A DNA stretch of 33,827 nt from an uncultured Acidimicrobiaceae bacterium (GCA_913020735.1 CAJWBN010000011.1:1-33827); one strand, 5' to 3'; counted from the stretch's first letter, positions 8,192 to 17,461 are shown. The notes: generated from the letters alone by a model not told the origin. Numbers and translations are program-made.

Positions 8192-8497
8192 CTATTCGGG
8201 TTTTCTAGTCATGTCGGCGATGTGGCCATCGACGACGGTGACGCCCTCCAACAGCAATAGTTCGGTTTGGAGCGCTTCTCGTCCTGGCACGAGTCTGCCG
8301 CTTGCCGTAACAATTCTCCACCATGGATAGCCCTCACTGTGACGGAGGAATTGGCCGACGGCCCGTGCACTTCTGGGAAAACCAGCTTCCGCTGCAACCT
8401 CGCCATAGCTCAGGATCTCCCCCACTCCGATCGATTCGAGAACCTGGTGGACAGCGGTTCCGAAGGACGCTTGGTCGCAGGAAGATCCAGTTTGCAC
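8192..8497 (-). CDS. Alkyltransferase-like protein (ATL), MGMT family without active-site cysteine
   Basis: A 101-residue protein matching the DNA-binding domain of O6-alkylguanine-DNA alkyltransferase: 'GEILSYGEVAAEAGFP' (helix-turn-helix), 'RAVGQFLRH' (arginine finger region) and 'GRLVPG'. The acceptor motif PCHRV reads PWWRIV, so the methyl-accepting Cys is Trp. Proteins of this kind (eAtl, Atl1) bind bulky O6-alkylguanine lesions and hand them to nucleotide excision repair rather than repairing them directly. The length is right for ATLs, which lack the MGMT N-terminal domain. Start is GTG at 8497. The divergent neighbour is an amidohydrolase gene, apparently unrelated. Confidence 0.85.
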   Translation of the reverse strand: MQTGSSCDQASFGTAVHQVLESIGVGEILSYGEVAAEAGFPRSARAVGQFLRHSEGYPWWRIVTASGRLVPGREALQTELLLLEGVTVVDGHIADMTRKPE

Positions 8498-8582
8498 ACA
8501 CAGATGTTGTCAGATGATTACGCTAGAGGTGTAAGAGCTCTTGGATTTTGGTCTAGGAAGCTCAGCACTAAAAGGGGGCAGG

Positions 8583-10319
8583 ATGAGTGCGTACGACATT
8601 CACATCGCTGGAGGCACGATCGTTGACGGGACTCGGGTTCCGCGTTTCAAAGGCGACCTATGGATTAAAGATGGCCAAATCTCAAAGATAGGTGGCCGGG
8701 CGGACGGAGTAGCTAAGGAAGTAATCGACGCCACAGGAAAGATAGTGGCCCCGGGCTTTGTGGATCTCCATACTCACTATGACGCGCAGATTCGTTGGGA
8801 CCCTTGGTGCACCATCTCGGGTTACCATGGCGTCACTTCGGTGGTTCTAGGCAACTGCGGCTTTGGCTTCGCTCCGGTCACTAAGGACTTTCGCGAACGT
8901 TCGATGTTGACGATGACGCGGACGGAGGCGATTCCGTTCGAGTCAATGAAACAGGGAATGCAATGGGATTGGGAGACCATCCCTGAATATCTCGACTCCT
9001 TGGATCGGATTCCAAAGGGTGTCAACGTGATTCAGTACATGCCCACCGCCTCGTTGATGACCTATGTGATGGGGTTAGAAAAGGCTAAGGCCGGAACCCC
9101 AGCTTCGGAAGTTGAGCGTAAAGAGATGGCGCGGCTTTTGCACGAAGGCATGGACGCCGGGCTATGTGGCTTCTCGATTCAACGGTTAGGTCCGGATAGC
9201 GTCCAGGCTGATTTTGACGGCAGTCCGATGGTGACCGACATCATGTGCGACGAAGACATCTTCAACCTTGCGCAAGTTCTGGCGGATCGTGACGAAGGCT
9301 TCATTCAGATAACGCAAGGGACGGGAGACATTCGGGCTGATATCGCATTCCTAGAGGAACTTGCGGCCGTTGCGCAGCGCCCACTTCTACATAATGTCGT
9401 CGCTCCTGCACGCCAGGATCCAGAAGTTCACCGACGTCCTCTGAGGTGGATCGAAGGCTGCCGCGAAAAGGGCTTACCAATTTACGCTCAATGCGGGACA
9501 GGTCGCGCTGGTTTCGCTTTTACCTTGGAGCATTGGAATCTTTATGATGCGTCTCCTGCCTGGAGGGCAGTTACGACAGGTTCGAAGGAAGAAAAGATCA
9601 GCAAGATGCAGGATCCGGACTTGCGCCTTGCTTTGGTAGAGGAGGCTGAAGAAGCCGATCGCCGGCTGCAAGTTATCCAAGCGGGTGTGGGGGGCAACCC
9701 CAGAAGCCTCGTGGTCCAAGGGGTGAATCGCCAAGCAGACCTTCAGGAGTACGTCGGTAAATCTGTTGGTGAGATTGCCGAAGCTGAGGGCAAACATCAC
9801 ATTGAGGTAATGCTTGATTTGTCATTGCGCGGTGATCTGAACGTTGAGTTTCTAGGCCCTGATAAAGGTTCGAACGCAGATTTTATGGCAGAGATGATGA
9901 CTGATTCACCTTACGCGATTCCTGGAGTTTCTGATGGTGGCGCCCATACGAAATTCTTTACCGGAGGTGCTTACACGACTGATTTCTTAACCTGGTTGGT
10001 GCGAGACGAGGCCGTTGTAACTCTGGAGGAAGCCCACTACAGGTTGTCAAACCTTCCGGCGCACGCCGCGGGTTTCCGTGACCGAGGCACGCTTCGTGAG
10101 GGCGCTGCCGCAGACGTTCTTGTATACGACATGGAGGAGCTAGAGATTCTCCCAAATTGGATCGGTGACATCGAGTACGACTTGCCAGGTGGCGAGTGGA
10201 GGCGGGTTCAGCGGGCAGCAGGTTACGACCGCATAATCGTTAACGGTGAGGTGACCTTTACCGCAGGCGAATGTACCGGCGCTACACCCGGAAAGTTACT
10301 TCGTCACGGTCGAGGGTAA
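8583..10319 (+). CDS. N-acyl-D-amino-acid deacylase-type amidohydrolase
   Basis: A 578-residue amidohydrolase-superfamily protein of the D-aminoacylase group, expected to be a cytoplasmic zinc hydrolase of N-acyl-D-amino acids or related amides. The N-terminal beta-sandwich begins 'YDIHIAGGTIVDGTRVPRFK'. Metal ligands expected in the family are visible: H63 and H65 in DLHTHYD, C92 in GNCGFGFAPV, and the late aspartate in 'VSDGGAHTKFF'. The C-terminal 'GAAADVLVYDMEEL' closes the sandwich. Start ATG at 8583 follows AAAGGGGGCAGG; an upstream in-frame ATG at 8541 lacks such a site. It stands alone between oppositely oriented genes. The family includes many uncharacterised members, so the substrate is uncertain. 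Confidence 0.86.
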   Translation: MSAYDIHIAGGTIVDGTRVPRFKGDLWIKDGQISKIGGRADGVAKEVIDATGKIVAPGFVDLHTHYDAQIRWDPWCTISGYHGVTSVVLGNCGFGFAPVTKDFRERSMLTMTRTEAIPFESMKQGMQWDWETIPEYLDSLDRIPKGVNVIQYMPTASLMTYVMGLEKAKAGTPASEVERKEMARLLHEGMDAGLCGFSIQRLGPDSVQADFDGSPMVTDIMCDEDIFNLAQVLADRDEGFIQITQGTGDIRADIAFLEELAAVAQRPLLHNVVAPARQDPEVHRRPLRWIEGCREKGLPIYAQCGTGRAGFAFTLEHWNLYDASPAWRAVTTGSKEEKISKMQDPDLRLALVEEAEEADRRLQVIQAGVGGNPRSLVVQGVNRQADLQEYVGKSVGEIAEAEGKHHIEVMLDLSLRGDLNVEFLGPDKGSNADFMAEMMTDSPYAIPGVSDGGAHTKFFTGGAYTTDFLTWLVRDEAVVTLEEAHYRLSNLPAHAAGFRDRGTLREGAAADVLVYDMEELEILPNWIGDIEYDLPGGEWRRVQRAAGYDRIIVNGEVTFTAGECTGATPGKLLRHGRG

Positions 10320-10333
10320 TGTTTACTCCCCTG

Positions 10334-10891
10334 CTACTCCTTCGGAGGTGAGTCCCAGTCCTGCACTTCGCGCCCTTCGATCGTTGACAAGATGTCCAAG
10401 GCCGTCGCGGCCCCGTCGCCTGCAGAAATGATCGCCTGGCTTCGTGTCGGGCGAGCGCTTCGTCCAATGACATAAATATTGGGAATTGATGTTCGGCCAT
10501 ATCGGTCGACTGGCACTATCTCATCCTCGCCCGCCACCATCTGGATGCCTAAAGAGTTGGCAATCGGCATCTGTTTGCCTTCGCCCAGAATCAAGAAATC
10601 AGGCGAATGGGTATTCGCCGAACTTGTTACCGTAATCACGCCTTGGTCTACCGTCACGCTCTCAACCTCCTGCTCCAAGAGGGTTGCGCCTGAATCTGTG
10701 ACCTGCTGTTTAGCGTTGTTTTGGAACTCCGTACCGCTGATTGCGTCGATACCTAAGTAGTTGTTGAGAAATGCGAAATGCATCACCGTTGCGTCTGTCC
10801 CGTAAACAGTTACCTCGTGATCAGCTCGGGCAAGGAATAGCGCCGCGCTGAGCCCGCCAGGGCCGTCGCCCACGATTGTGATTTGAGCCAT
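10334..10891 (-). CDS. Short FAD-dependent thioredoxin-reductase-like protein lacking the NAD(P) domain
   Basis: A 185-residue protein with the FAD-binding GxGxxG at its start ('VGDGPGGLSAALFLARA') and the second FAD signature near the end ('IPNIYVIGRSARP', 'QAIISAGDGAATALDIL'). Thioredoxin reductases of about 310 residues insert an NAD(P)H domain with a CxxC between these halves. Here the intervening part is short and has no CxxC or second dinucleotide-binding motif. The gene is intact, with start ATG 10891 preceded by GGAG at good spacing. It therefore seems a genuine single-domain flavoprotein rather than a broken gene. Its redox partner is unknown. It is divergent from the DsbA-like gene, which could share regulation. 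Confidence 0.78.
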   Translation of the reverse strand: MAQITIVGDGPGGLSAALFLARADHEVTVYGTDATVMHFAFLNNYLGIDAISGTEFQNNAKQQVTDSGATLLEQEVESVTVDQGVITVTSSANTHSPDFLILGEGKQMPIANSLGIQMVAGEDEIVPVDRYGRTSIPNIYVIGRSARPTRSQAIISAGDGAATALDILSTIEGREVQDWDSPPKE

Positions 10892-11037
10892 AGTTGATCT
10901 CCGTTCATTGCGTCACCTGTTATAGCCGTGGACTAATCGAAGTGCCACCGAAAACTTCGCTCTCGCACCATAAATCGAGCACTCAGTTGCTGCTGCACAT
11001 ACTCTAGGGATTCCGCTTGTCAGGAAGGCAGAATCCT

Positions 11038-11742
11038 ATGGACGCGTACGAGTCACCCAAGGAAGTCGACTTTCATTTCGACGTCATGTGTCCCTGGGCC
11101 TACCAGACATCGATATGGATGCGAGACGTTCGGGATCAGCTTGACCTGAAGGTGAACTGGAAGTTCTTCAGCTTGGAGGAAATCAATCTCCGAGAAGGAA
11201 AGAAGCACCCTTGGGAGCGAGAGTGGAGCTACGGATGGTCGATGATGCGAATCGGCGTCATCCTGCGGCGACTAGATATGAGTCTGTTGGACAAGTGGTA
11301 TGCCTTGGCAGGAAAAGCGCTGCATGTCGACGGCAATAGACCACATAATCCGGATGTTGCGCGTCATCTCCTGGAGCAGATAGGAGCTGATCCGGCGATT
11401 GTCGAAGAGTCGATAAATGATTTATCGACCCACGAGGAAATTAAAGCGGAGCACGACCGGGTAGTAAACACTGGTGGCTTTGGCGTGCCGACGTTGTTTT
11501 TCCCGGATGGCCAAGCATTCTTCGGTCCTGTCCTCCTAGATCCTCCAACAGGTGATGCCGCCCTGCGTTTATGGAATGCGGTAACTGCGTGGCTTGAGTT
11601 CCCGAACTTGTATGAGATGCAGCGTCCTAAGACTGCTTCAGATGACAAAGCTATCTATGACACCTTCAAGCCGTACCTGGAAGCGAGAGATTGGGTGAGT
11701 ATCAATCGTGGCAAGGTAGTCGGGTTTGAGCCGGACGCTTGA
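11038..11742 (+). CDS. DsbA-family thioredoxin-fold protein (mycothiol-dependent type)
   Basis: A 234-residue DsbA/2-hydroxychromene-isomerase-like thioredoxin-fold protein. The active-site motif near the start reads CPWA ('FDVMCPWAYQTSIWM'), a single-cysteine version of CPWC. This layout resembles actinobacterial mycothiol-dependent oxidoreductases such as Rv2466c relatives. The helical insertion follows, and the cis-proline loop is visible in 'GGFGVPTLFF'. Start ATG 11038 has AGGAAGG nine bases upstream; the in-frame TTG at 11017 is less likely. No signal peptide, so cytoplasmic. It ends 5 bases from the convergent 102-residue gene. Role could be thiol redox or nitroreductive chemistry; the substrate is unknown. 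Confidence 0.82.
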   Translation: MDAYESPKEVDFHFDVMCPWAYQTSIWMRDVRDQLDLKVNWKFFSLEEINLREGKKHPWEREWSYGWSMMRIGVILRRLDMSLLDKWYALAGKALHVDGNRPHNPDVARHLLEQIGADPAIVEESINDLSTHEEIKAEHDRVVNTGGFGVPTLFFPDGQAFFGPVLLDPPTGDAALRLWNAVTAWLEFPNLYEMQRPKTASDDKAIYDTFKPYLEARDWVSINRGKVVGFEPDA

Positions 11743-11747
11743 TGGAG

Positions 11748-12056
11748 TCAGCGAACAGGTTCGTCTTCTTCGTCGCCGACTAGTTCCGCCGCGGCGGCTA
11801 GAGCGGAAGCAAGGGCCACGCTTCTTTGGTAAATGGCATCAAAGTAGTGGCTGGCAAGTTCCTCTTGTCCATTCAATGGAGGTTCGCCCAAGCTGCGAAT
11901 TACGGCTGCCGCATCTTCGGTGACTTGAACCTTTAAGGGTCCATCCGGTAGCACGGTCGGTCCGTGCCAGAACTCTCGTGCCGCTTTCTCAGTCTCTGAA
12001 GGCGCTCCTGATTCGCTCAACCGTCGGGTTCTTGAGTTTTTGCGTTTCTTGTTCAT
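11748..12056 (-). CDS. Small protein coupled to the SNF2 helicase
   Basis: A 102-residue protein with a basic N-terminus ('MNKKRKNSRTRRL'), a central 'REFWHGPTVLPDGPLKV' and a helical C-terminus 'ASHYFDAIYQRSVALASALAAAAEL'. Its start ATG overlaps the helicase stop by 4 bases (ATGA), so translation is probably coupled and the products may work together. In many actinobacteria the SNF2 helicase is followed by a SWIM zinc-finger protein. The tail here resembles the region that follows the zinc finger in those proteins, but no CxC...CxH motif is present. That relationship is my inference. No other domain is recognised. Confidence 0.72.
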   Translation of the reverse strand: MNKKRKNSRTRRLSESGAPSETEKAAREFWHGPTVLPDGPLKVQVTEDAAAVIRSLGEPPLNGQEELASHYFDAIYQRSVALASALAAAAELVGDEEDEPVR

Positions 12057-15000
12057 TTGCCGGCTCCTGTTGGAGAGTCGTCGAGGATGTCATCGGGGTC
12101 TGCCGCCAATAGTGCGTCTTGGTCGATTCCTAGAGCCGACATGAGTTGTTCGGCGTCGAGGTCACCTAACGAGCTTGATTTGGGCAAGACCATGTCGGCG
12201 ATACGACGCTTACCCTGAACGACTTCCTCGACACGTTCATCTACGGTTCCTGGGCACACCAAGCGGTGGCAAATGACTGTTTTGGTTTGCCCTATGCGCC
12301 ACACTCGGTCTCGGGCTTGGTCCTCTACCGCGGGGTTCCACCAACGGTCGTATAGCACTACGTGACTGGCCGCAGTCAAGTTAAGGCCAGTTCCACCCGC
12401 CTTTAATGAAAGAACCATTGCTCCTGCGCCCTCGCCGCTCTGAAAGGTATCGACTAGCCGGTCACGGGTGCCACGTGCAAGGCCGCCGTGGTAGCACTCG
12501 ATGTTTACTCCGGTCCGTTCAGACAGGTAGCCGGCAAGGCGTTCACCCCAGGTAGCGAAGTGGGTAAAAATCAAAATTCGCTCATCGGCCGCGAATACAG
12601 CGTCGACGATTTCATTGAGGCGGCTGAGTTTTCCACTTCTTCCCTCGAGATCGAGGTTTGTGTCTTCCTTGTCGTAGTTGAGTGGATGATTGCAGATTTG
12701 CTTGAGCGCTGTTATTGCTGCAAGCACGAGACCCTTTTGTTGGCTCGTGTTCTGTTCGCTTTCTGCGGTGTCTCGCACGAGTTTGTCGAGGACTGCCTGA
12801 TAAAGGCCGATTTGTTCAGGAGTCATGGTGCACTGGGCGAGTTCATCAATTCGGTCGGGTAGCTCAGCAGCGATCAAGGGTTCAGCTTTCGTCCTGCGGA
12901 AGACTAGGACTCCGTTCAGCGCATGAAGGGCCGATTCGGCTGCCTCGTCGCTGTCGCCGATTTGATTTAGCTGATTGATGAATGAAGTGCGGCCTCCAAC
13001 GAGGCCTGGGTTGCAGAAATCCATTATTGCCCAGAGGTCACCGAGGCCATTTTCAATCGGTGTACCCGTGAGTGCCAAACGACACCGCGCGGTTAGTTTC
13101 CTTAGTTCCTTGGCGGTCGTGCTTCTGTGGTTTTTGATTACTTGGGCTTCGTCTAGCACCACGCGATCCCACTGAAGTTCCGCTAGATCTTCGACGTCGC
13201 GGACTGCGGTTCCGTAGGTTGTGATTACTAGATCAGCAGAACGTAGAGCACTGGACAGGCGAGTTCCGCTGACGCGAGACGGTCCGTGATGGACGAGTAC
13301 TTTGAGCTGTGGTGTGAAACGTTTGGCCTCGGCTGCCCAGTTGCCAACTACGGCTGGTGGTGCGATAACCAGCGAAGGGTTTTCCCTGGCTTCAGCCCCA
13401 AGTCGGGCCAATATTGTGGGGGTCTTACCGAGTCCCATGTCGAGGGCGAGACAGCCTCCTAATCCGGCATCGTCGAGGAATTGGAGCCATCCGAGTGCTT
13501 CTGCTTGGTAACTGCGCAATTCTCCAGAAAATCCATCTGGCTGAGTGTCAGGGTCTGAGTTCACGCTTCCTGCTGCGCGTAGCAAGTCGCTCGCCCAGCC
13601 ACTGCCGCCAAGTGTCACTCCCCCACTGATGCTGTTGCCTTCTAGCCCTAATGCATGGCGGAGCATCTGAGCGCCAGTGAGTTCAGTAGTTTCGGCCCGA
13701 TCAGCCAGAGCGGCCGCTGCTTCGACTAGGTCGGCCTTCTCTAGGGCTACCCATCTGCCACGCGATTGAACGAGCGGCTTCTTCTGCATAGCTAAATGCT
13801 GAATTTCAGATGCAGTTAACTCAACCTCGCCAAATACAGCGCTCCAGCTCACCGCAGTGAGCTGTTGTGCGCCCACTACGCTGTCCGCGTCGTCGGCGGT
13901 TAGTCGTAATTGTGCGACTTGGCGACGTCTGGAGAGTGCCGGCACTCTGACGTCAAATCCAGCTGACTCAAGGGCCGGTCCGGTGCTGGACATAAGTTCC
14001 CATGCTTCGTCCTGGTCGAGTAGTACTTCACCGCGCCGCCGTCCGCCGGGTCGTTTGAGTGCGGGGACCATGCGTTCGAGACGCGTGTACTGCCCTTTAA
14101 CTTCTGTTCGCCGCGTATTTGAGCCGCTAACCATTGCTACTTCGACAGGGTCCATTGAGTTCTCAGGGCCTGGCGATAAGACCTGTAATTGCCATGCGCC
14201 GCTTTCGTCAGGCTCATCCAGCTGCACAATCAATGCGTACTTGGCTACGGCGGTAACAGGTCTAGCCCAGAGTTCTAGTTTCCGTGCAAGGTCAGATCCA
14301 TTATCGGCTGCCGCGGTGAAGGGTCGTCCGCTCAAGTTGGCTAGGAAAGTTTCTGCAACCTCAGCCTTCGTGCGTGGCTCGGGCGGAGGTGCTGGCACAT
14401 CAAGACGACTTGCCGCGTTGGCCACAATAGCGTTGACCATTCCGGTCAAGGCCGACTGCACGACGGCTCTGGCATCTGGTCCCGGATCTGCGGCGCTCAC
14501 TGCCCCGGGCAGAGAGGTAGCGAATGCTTCGAGTCTCCTTTTGCTTATGATGCCGGGCATCCACTGGACAATAAATTCGCCCTTATTGTTCTTGTTGCGC
14601 TTATTACGGCGTTTTCGGATGCGTTGAAGTTTGGGAACTGTGCGACCTTGGGCGACAAGCCCAACAGCTGCAGCAGCCACAAGGCTGAGCCAGCGAGCGC
14701 TAGCTCCGATCTGCGTTATGTTGGCGTTGGGCGTTGATCCGTGATCGTCTTCAGCGCCTAAGACGAAACCCTCAACCTCTTTAACGCCGGTCGAATCAGC
14801 TTCGCTTTCCGTCTCGACTTCGAGTCTGGCCTGTGGCTCCCATGGTTGGGTAGCCAAGGCAGCAAGCCAGCCCAGAACGTCTCCGACCGGGGCGCTTAGA
14901 GCGGATGCAGAAGCACCGGTTGGTAAGACGATGTCTCTGTAATCCTCCCAGGGAGCTTCAGGTGCTCCGACTTCGAGTAGTCGGGCAAGTATGTCTTCCG

Positions 15001-15469
15001 CTGACTCAGATTGGTTGTACGAACCCGCTGCCCACGCAACGACCTTTCCTGAGTTCCACGACAGTTGAAGTGCAATCGGTTCGATTGCGACGTTGTCAGG
15101 CACCACGGCCGTTTCCTCTTCAGCCTCCTCGGTCAGGTATGCGTCGCCTGTTGCTCGCTCAAAAGCGTCCGTCAAAAGCGAAAACTCGCCTTCGAAATCG
15201 GTCATAATTTGGTTTCTTTGCGGGCCTTTGATCCGCCGGATTGATTGAAGTACATCTTCGGCGTCTTCGATCATGTCGGTTAAGACGTTTCTCCAACGCA
15301 CCGGATCGGACTCAAGCTCGGCGATGACTGTGGCCGGAGCAGTGCCATCTGCTTCGAGCCTCGCTCTCTCGCGGATCTCATCCCACGTGAGCGAAGCCAG
15401 CAACGATGCGTCGCGTTGCACCACTGACGTGTCGTTCTCTGATTTCGTTGTGGAGTTGGTTACTGCCAC
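12053..15469 (-). CDS. SNF2/SWI2-family helicase (HelZ-like)
   Basis: A 1138-residue SNF2-family DNA translocase. Residues 1 to about 630 form the long bacterial SNF2-associated region (Ala/Glu-rich, poorly conserved). The motor follows: Walker A 'DMGLGKT' with Lys682, Walker B 'LDEAQ' at about 772-776, 'LTGTPIENGLGDLW', then the second RecA domain with 'ILIFTHFATW' and motif VI 'DRVWRIGQ' ending at Gln1061. Such enzymes remodel protein-DNA complexes in an ATP-dependent way; the bacterial role, probably repair or transcription related, is not settled. Start is GTG 15469 after AGAAGAG. It forms a two-gene operon with the small downstream protein and is divergent from proS across about 280 bases. 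Confidence 0.93.
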   Translation of the reverse strand: MAVTNSTTKSENDTSVVQRDASLLASLTWDEIRERARLEADGTAPATVIAELESDPVRWRNVLTDMIEDAEDVLQSIRRIKGPQRNQIMTDFEGEFSLLTDAFERATGDAYLTEEAEEETAVVPDNVAIEPIALQLSWNSGKVVAWAAGSYNQSESAEDILARLLEVGAPEAPWEDYRDIVLPTGASASALSAPVGDVLGWLAALATQPWEPQARLEVETESEADSTGVKEVEGFVLGAEDDHGSTPNANITQIGASARWLSLVAAAAVGLVAQGRTVPKLQRIRKRRNKRNKNNKGEFIVQWMPGIISKRRLEAFATSLPGAVSAADPGPDARAVVQSALTGMVNAIVANAASRLDVPAPPPEPRTKAEVAETFLANLSGRPFTAAADNGSDLARKLELWARPVTAVAKYALIVQLDEPDESGAWQLQVLSPGPENSMDPVEVAMVSGSNTRRTEVKGQYTRLERMVPALKRPGGRRRGEVLLDQDEAWELMSSTGPALESAGFDVRVPALSRRRQVAQLRLTADDADSVVGAQQLTAVSWSAVFGEVELTASEIQHLAMQKKPLVQSRGRWVALEKADLVEAAAALADRAETTELTGAQMLRHALGLEGNSISGGVTLGGSGWASDLLRAAGSVNSDPDTQPDGFSGELRSYQAEALGWLQFLDDAGLGGCLALDMGLGKTPTILARLGAEARENPSLVIAPPAVVGNWAAEAKRFTPQLKVLVHHGPSRVSGTRLSSALRSADLVITTYGTAVRDVEDLAELQWDRVVLDEAQVIKNHRSTTAKELRKLTARCRLALTGTPIENGLGDLWAIMDFCNPGLVGGRTSFINQLNQIGDSDEAAESALHALNGVLVFRRTKAEPLIAAELPDRIDELAQCTMTPEQIGLYQAVLDKLVRDTAESEQNTSQQKGLVLAAITALKQICNHPLNYDKEDTNLDLEGRSGKLSRLNEIVDAVFAADERILIFTHFATWGERLAGYLSERTGVNIECYHGGLARGTRDRLVDTFQSGEGAGAMVLSLKAGGTGLNLTAASHVVLYDRWWNPAVEDQARDRVWRIGQTKTVICHRLVCPGTVDERVEEVVQGKRRIADMVLPKSSSLGDLDAEQLMSALGIDQDALLAADPDDILDDSPTGAGK

Positions 15470-15751
15470 TTCACTCTTCTTATCTGAATAAACGTTGAAG
15501 GACTCTCGGCTTCACGCAGCTCAAAGGCAGCGTCAGAAAGCCCTATTCACACAGCCAACTCAGCTCTCGCTAGCACTTAAAAACAGCCCTGGCGCTCTAT
15601 AGCTCGCTGTGTTGCTGGTCACCACCTAAGTCTCCGGTGCGACCAACCGCCTTACATGGTAGCTGTCTTTCAGCAAATACACCACCGCCCTGGAATGAGA
15701 AGCGGTTCTAATCGCCGCGGAGATTCGCCTTGGGTGTCGTATCGTGGAGCT
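15470..15751. other. Intergenic region between helicase and proS
   Basis: A 282-base divergent gap that must hold promoters for both genes. The only element I can point to is TATCGT at 15740-15745, matching the actinobacterial -10 form TAnnnT about 7 bases before the proS ATG, which would make that mRNA leaderless. No RNA gene or strong terminator is seen. Confidence 0.35.
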
Positions 15752-17461
15752 ATGCGCTGGTCCGCTGCTTTCATCCCAACACTTCGAGATGCTCCCGCTG
15801 ACGCTGAAGCAGCTAGTCACAAACTGCTAGTTCGTGGCGGCTTCATTCGTCAGTTACACGCTGGGCATTACAGCCTGTTACCGCTGGGCCTTCGTGTCCA
15901 CGAAAAGGTCGCGCAGATAGTGCGCGAAGAAATCGACGCCATCGGAGGGCAAGAGTTCCTCCTGCCCGCTATGCACCCGGCTTCTATATGGAAACAAAGT
16001 GGCCGCTGGGATGTTATGGGTGATGAGATGTTTCGATTACAGGACCGTGGCGGCGCCGATTTGGCGCTTGGGATGACCCACGAAGAAGTCTTTTCGCACT
16101 TAGCTACCTCTTTGCATTCGTACAAGGAACTCCCCCAGCTTTGGTATCAAATCCAGATGAAGTTTCGAGATGAGCCACGTCCAAAGAGTGGTCTGCTTCG
16201 AGTCCGAGAATTCGCTATGAAGGACTCCTACAGTTTTGATCTCGATGACGCAGGACTTGACGTTGCCTTCGACGCCCATCACGAAGCCTATGTCAAGATC
16301 TTCGATCGTTTGGCCTTGCAGGCAATGCCCGTGCAAGCCTCGTCGGGAGCTATGGGGGGCTCAGCTAGCGTCGAATTCATGGTTGCTTCGCCAGCTGGGG
16401 AGGACGACGTTTTGGTTTGTGGGTCTTGTGACTATAGGGCCAACGTAGAACGAGGCACCTCGCAACTCGAGCCCGTGGTCGATTCGTCCATCGATGAAAC
16501 TGTCGAACGTTTCCCAACCCCTGGTGTGCGTACCATCACCGAGCTTGAGAGTGTTGATGGAGGGGCTAACGCAATAAATCAGATCAAAACTATGGTGATG
16601 GTGCTGGATGGCGAGGTGACACTGGCATTGCTGCGTGGCGACCATCAGTTGAATCTCCAGAAGTTGCTGGACAACTCGGGAGCGATCGAAATTAGGCCAG
16701 CCACTTCGGACGAGGCGTTTGAGGCGTTAGGGGCACATCCGGGCAGTCTCGGAGCTGTTGCAGTTAGTGGAATAAAGGTGTTTTGCGATTTATCGCTAGA
16801 AGGCAGAACGGGAATGGTCACCGGTGCGAACGAGGACGATTGGCATTTGCGGGGGGTGTCTGTCGAACGCGATATCGAAGTTAACTCTTGGGTTGACATT
16901 AGAGAGGTCCAAGCAGGAGAGGCCTGCGTGGATTGCGGTGCAAAGCTAGAAGTAATCCGATGTATCGAAGCAGGTCATATTTTTAAGCTTGGCCGGAAGT
17001 ACTCCACGGCAATGGGAATAACTGTGCTTGATGCGCAAGGCAAAGCGCAAACCCCGACGATGGGGAGTTATGGGATCGGAATTGGCCGCGCTGTTGCGGC
17101 TATAGCGGAGAACCATCATGATGACGCTGGGTTGTGTTGGCCCTTTGACGTGGCTCCATATCATCTGTTGATAACGGTCTTAGACGTAGATGACTCTCAG
17201 GCGATGAGCCTGGCTGAATCGGTCCTGGCTGCCTTTAGCGCCGTCGGGCTTGATGTCCTAGTGGATGATCGAGATGCTCGGCCAGGGGTTAAGTTCGCCG
17301 ATGCGGAGCTGATCGGGATCCCTTATCGTTTGACGATCGGCAGTAGAAGCCTAAGCAAAGGCCAGGTTGAGTTTACGCCTCGTCGGACCGGCGAGACCCA
17401 GATGCTCGACCAGGCGACATGTGCATCGTCGGTTTTGGATGCCGTACTGGCTACGAGATGA
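15752..17461 (+). CDS. proS: Prolyl-tRNA synthetase, bacterial type with editing domain
   Basis: A 569-residue class II synthetase that charges tRNA-Pro. The N-terminus 'MRWSAAFIPTLRDAPADAEA' aligns with the conserved start of bacterial ProRS. Motif 2 is around 'QIQMKFRDEPRPKSGLLRVREF', followed by 'MKDSYSFD'. The inserted YbaK-like INS editing domain occupies roughly residues 225-385 and contains 'GAHPGSLGAVAVSG'. Motif 3 is in 'TMGSYGIGIGRAVAA', and the anticodon-binding domain ends the protein. Length matches bacterial-type ProRS. Start ATG 15752 is chosen by homology; GGAG lies only two bases upstream, too near for normal use, so leaderless initiation is plausible. Confidence 0.96.
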   Translation: MRWSAAFIPTLRDAPADAEAASHKLLVRGGFIRQLHAGHYSLLPLGLRVHEKVAQIVREEIDAIGGQEFLLPAMHPASIWKQSGRWDVMGDEMFRLQDRGGADLALGMTHEEVFSHLATSLHSYKELPQLWYQIQMKFRDEPRPKSGLLRVREFAMKDSYSFDLDDAGLDVAFDAHHEAYVKIFDRLALQAMPVQASSGAMGGSASVEFMVASPAGEDDVLVCGSCDYRANVERGTSQLEPVVDSSIDETVERFPTPGVRTITELESVDGGANAINQIKTMVMVLDGEVTLALLRGDHQLNLQKLLDNSGAIEIRPATSDEAFEALGAHPGSLGAVAVSGIKVFCDLSLEGRTGMVTGANEDDWHLRGVSVERDIEVNSWVDIREVQAGEACVDCGAKLEVIRCIEAGHIFKLGRKYSTAMGITVLDAQGKAQTPTMGSYGIGIGRAVAAIAENHHDDAGLCWPFDVAPYHLLITVLDVDDSQAMSLAESVLAAFSAVGLDVLVDDRDARPGVKFADAELIGIPYRLTIGSRSLSKGQVEFTPRRTGETQMLDQATCASSVLDAVLATR

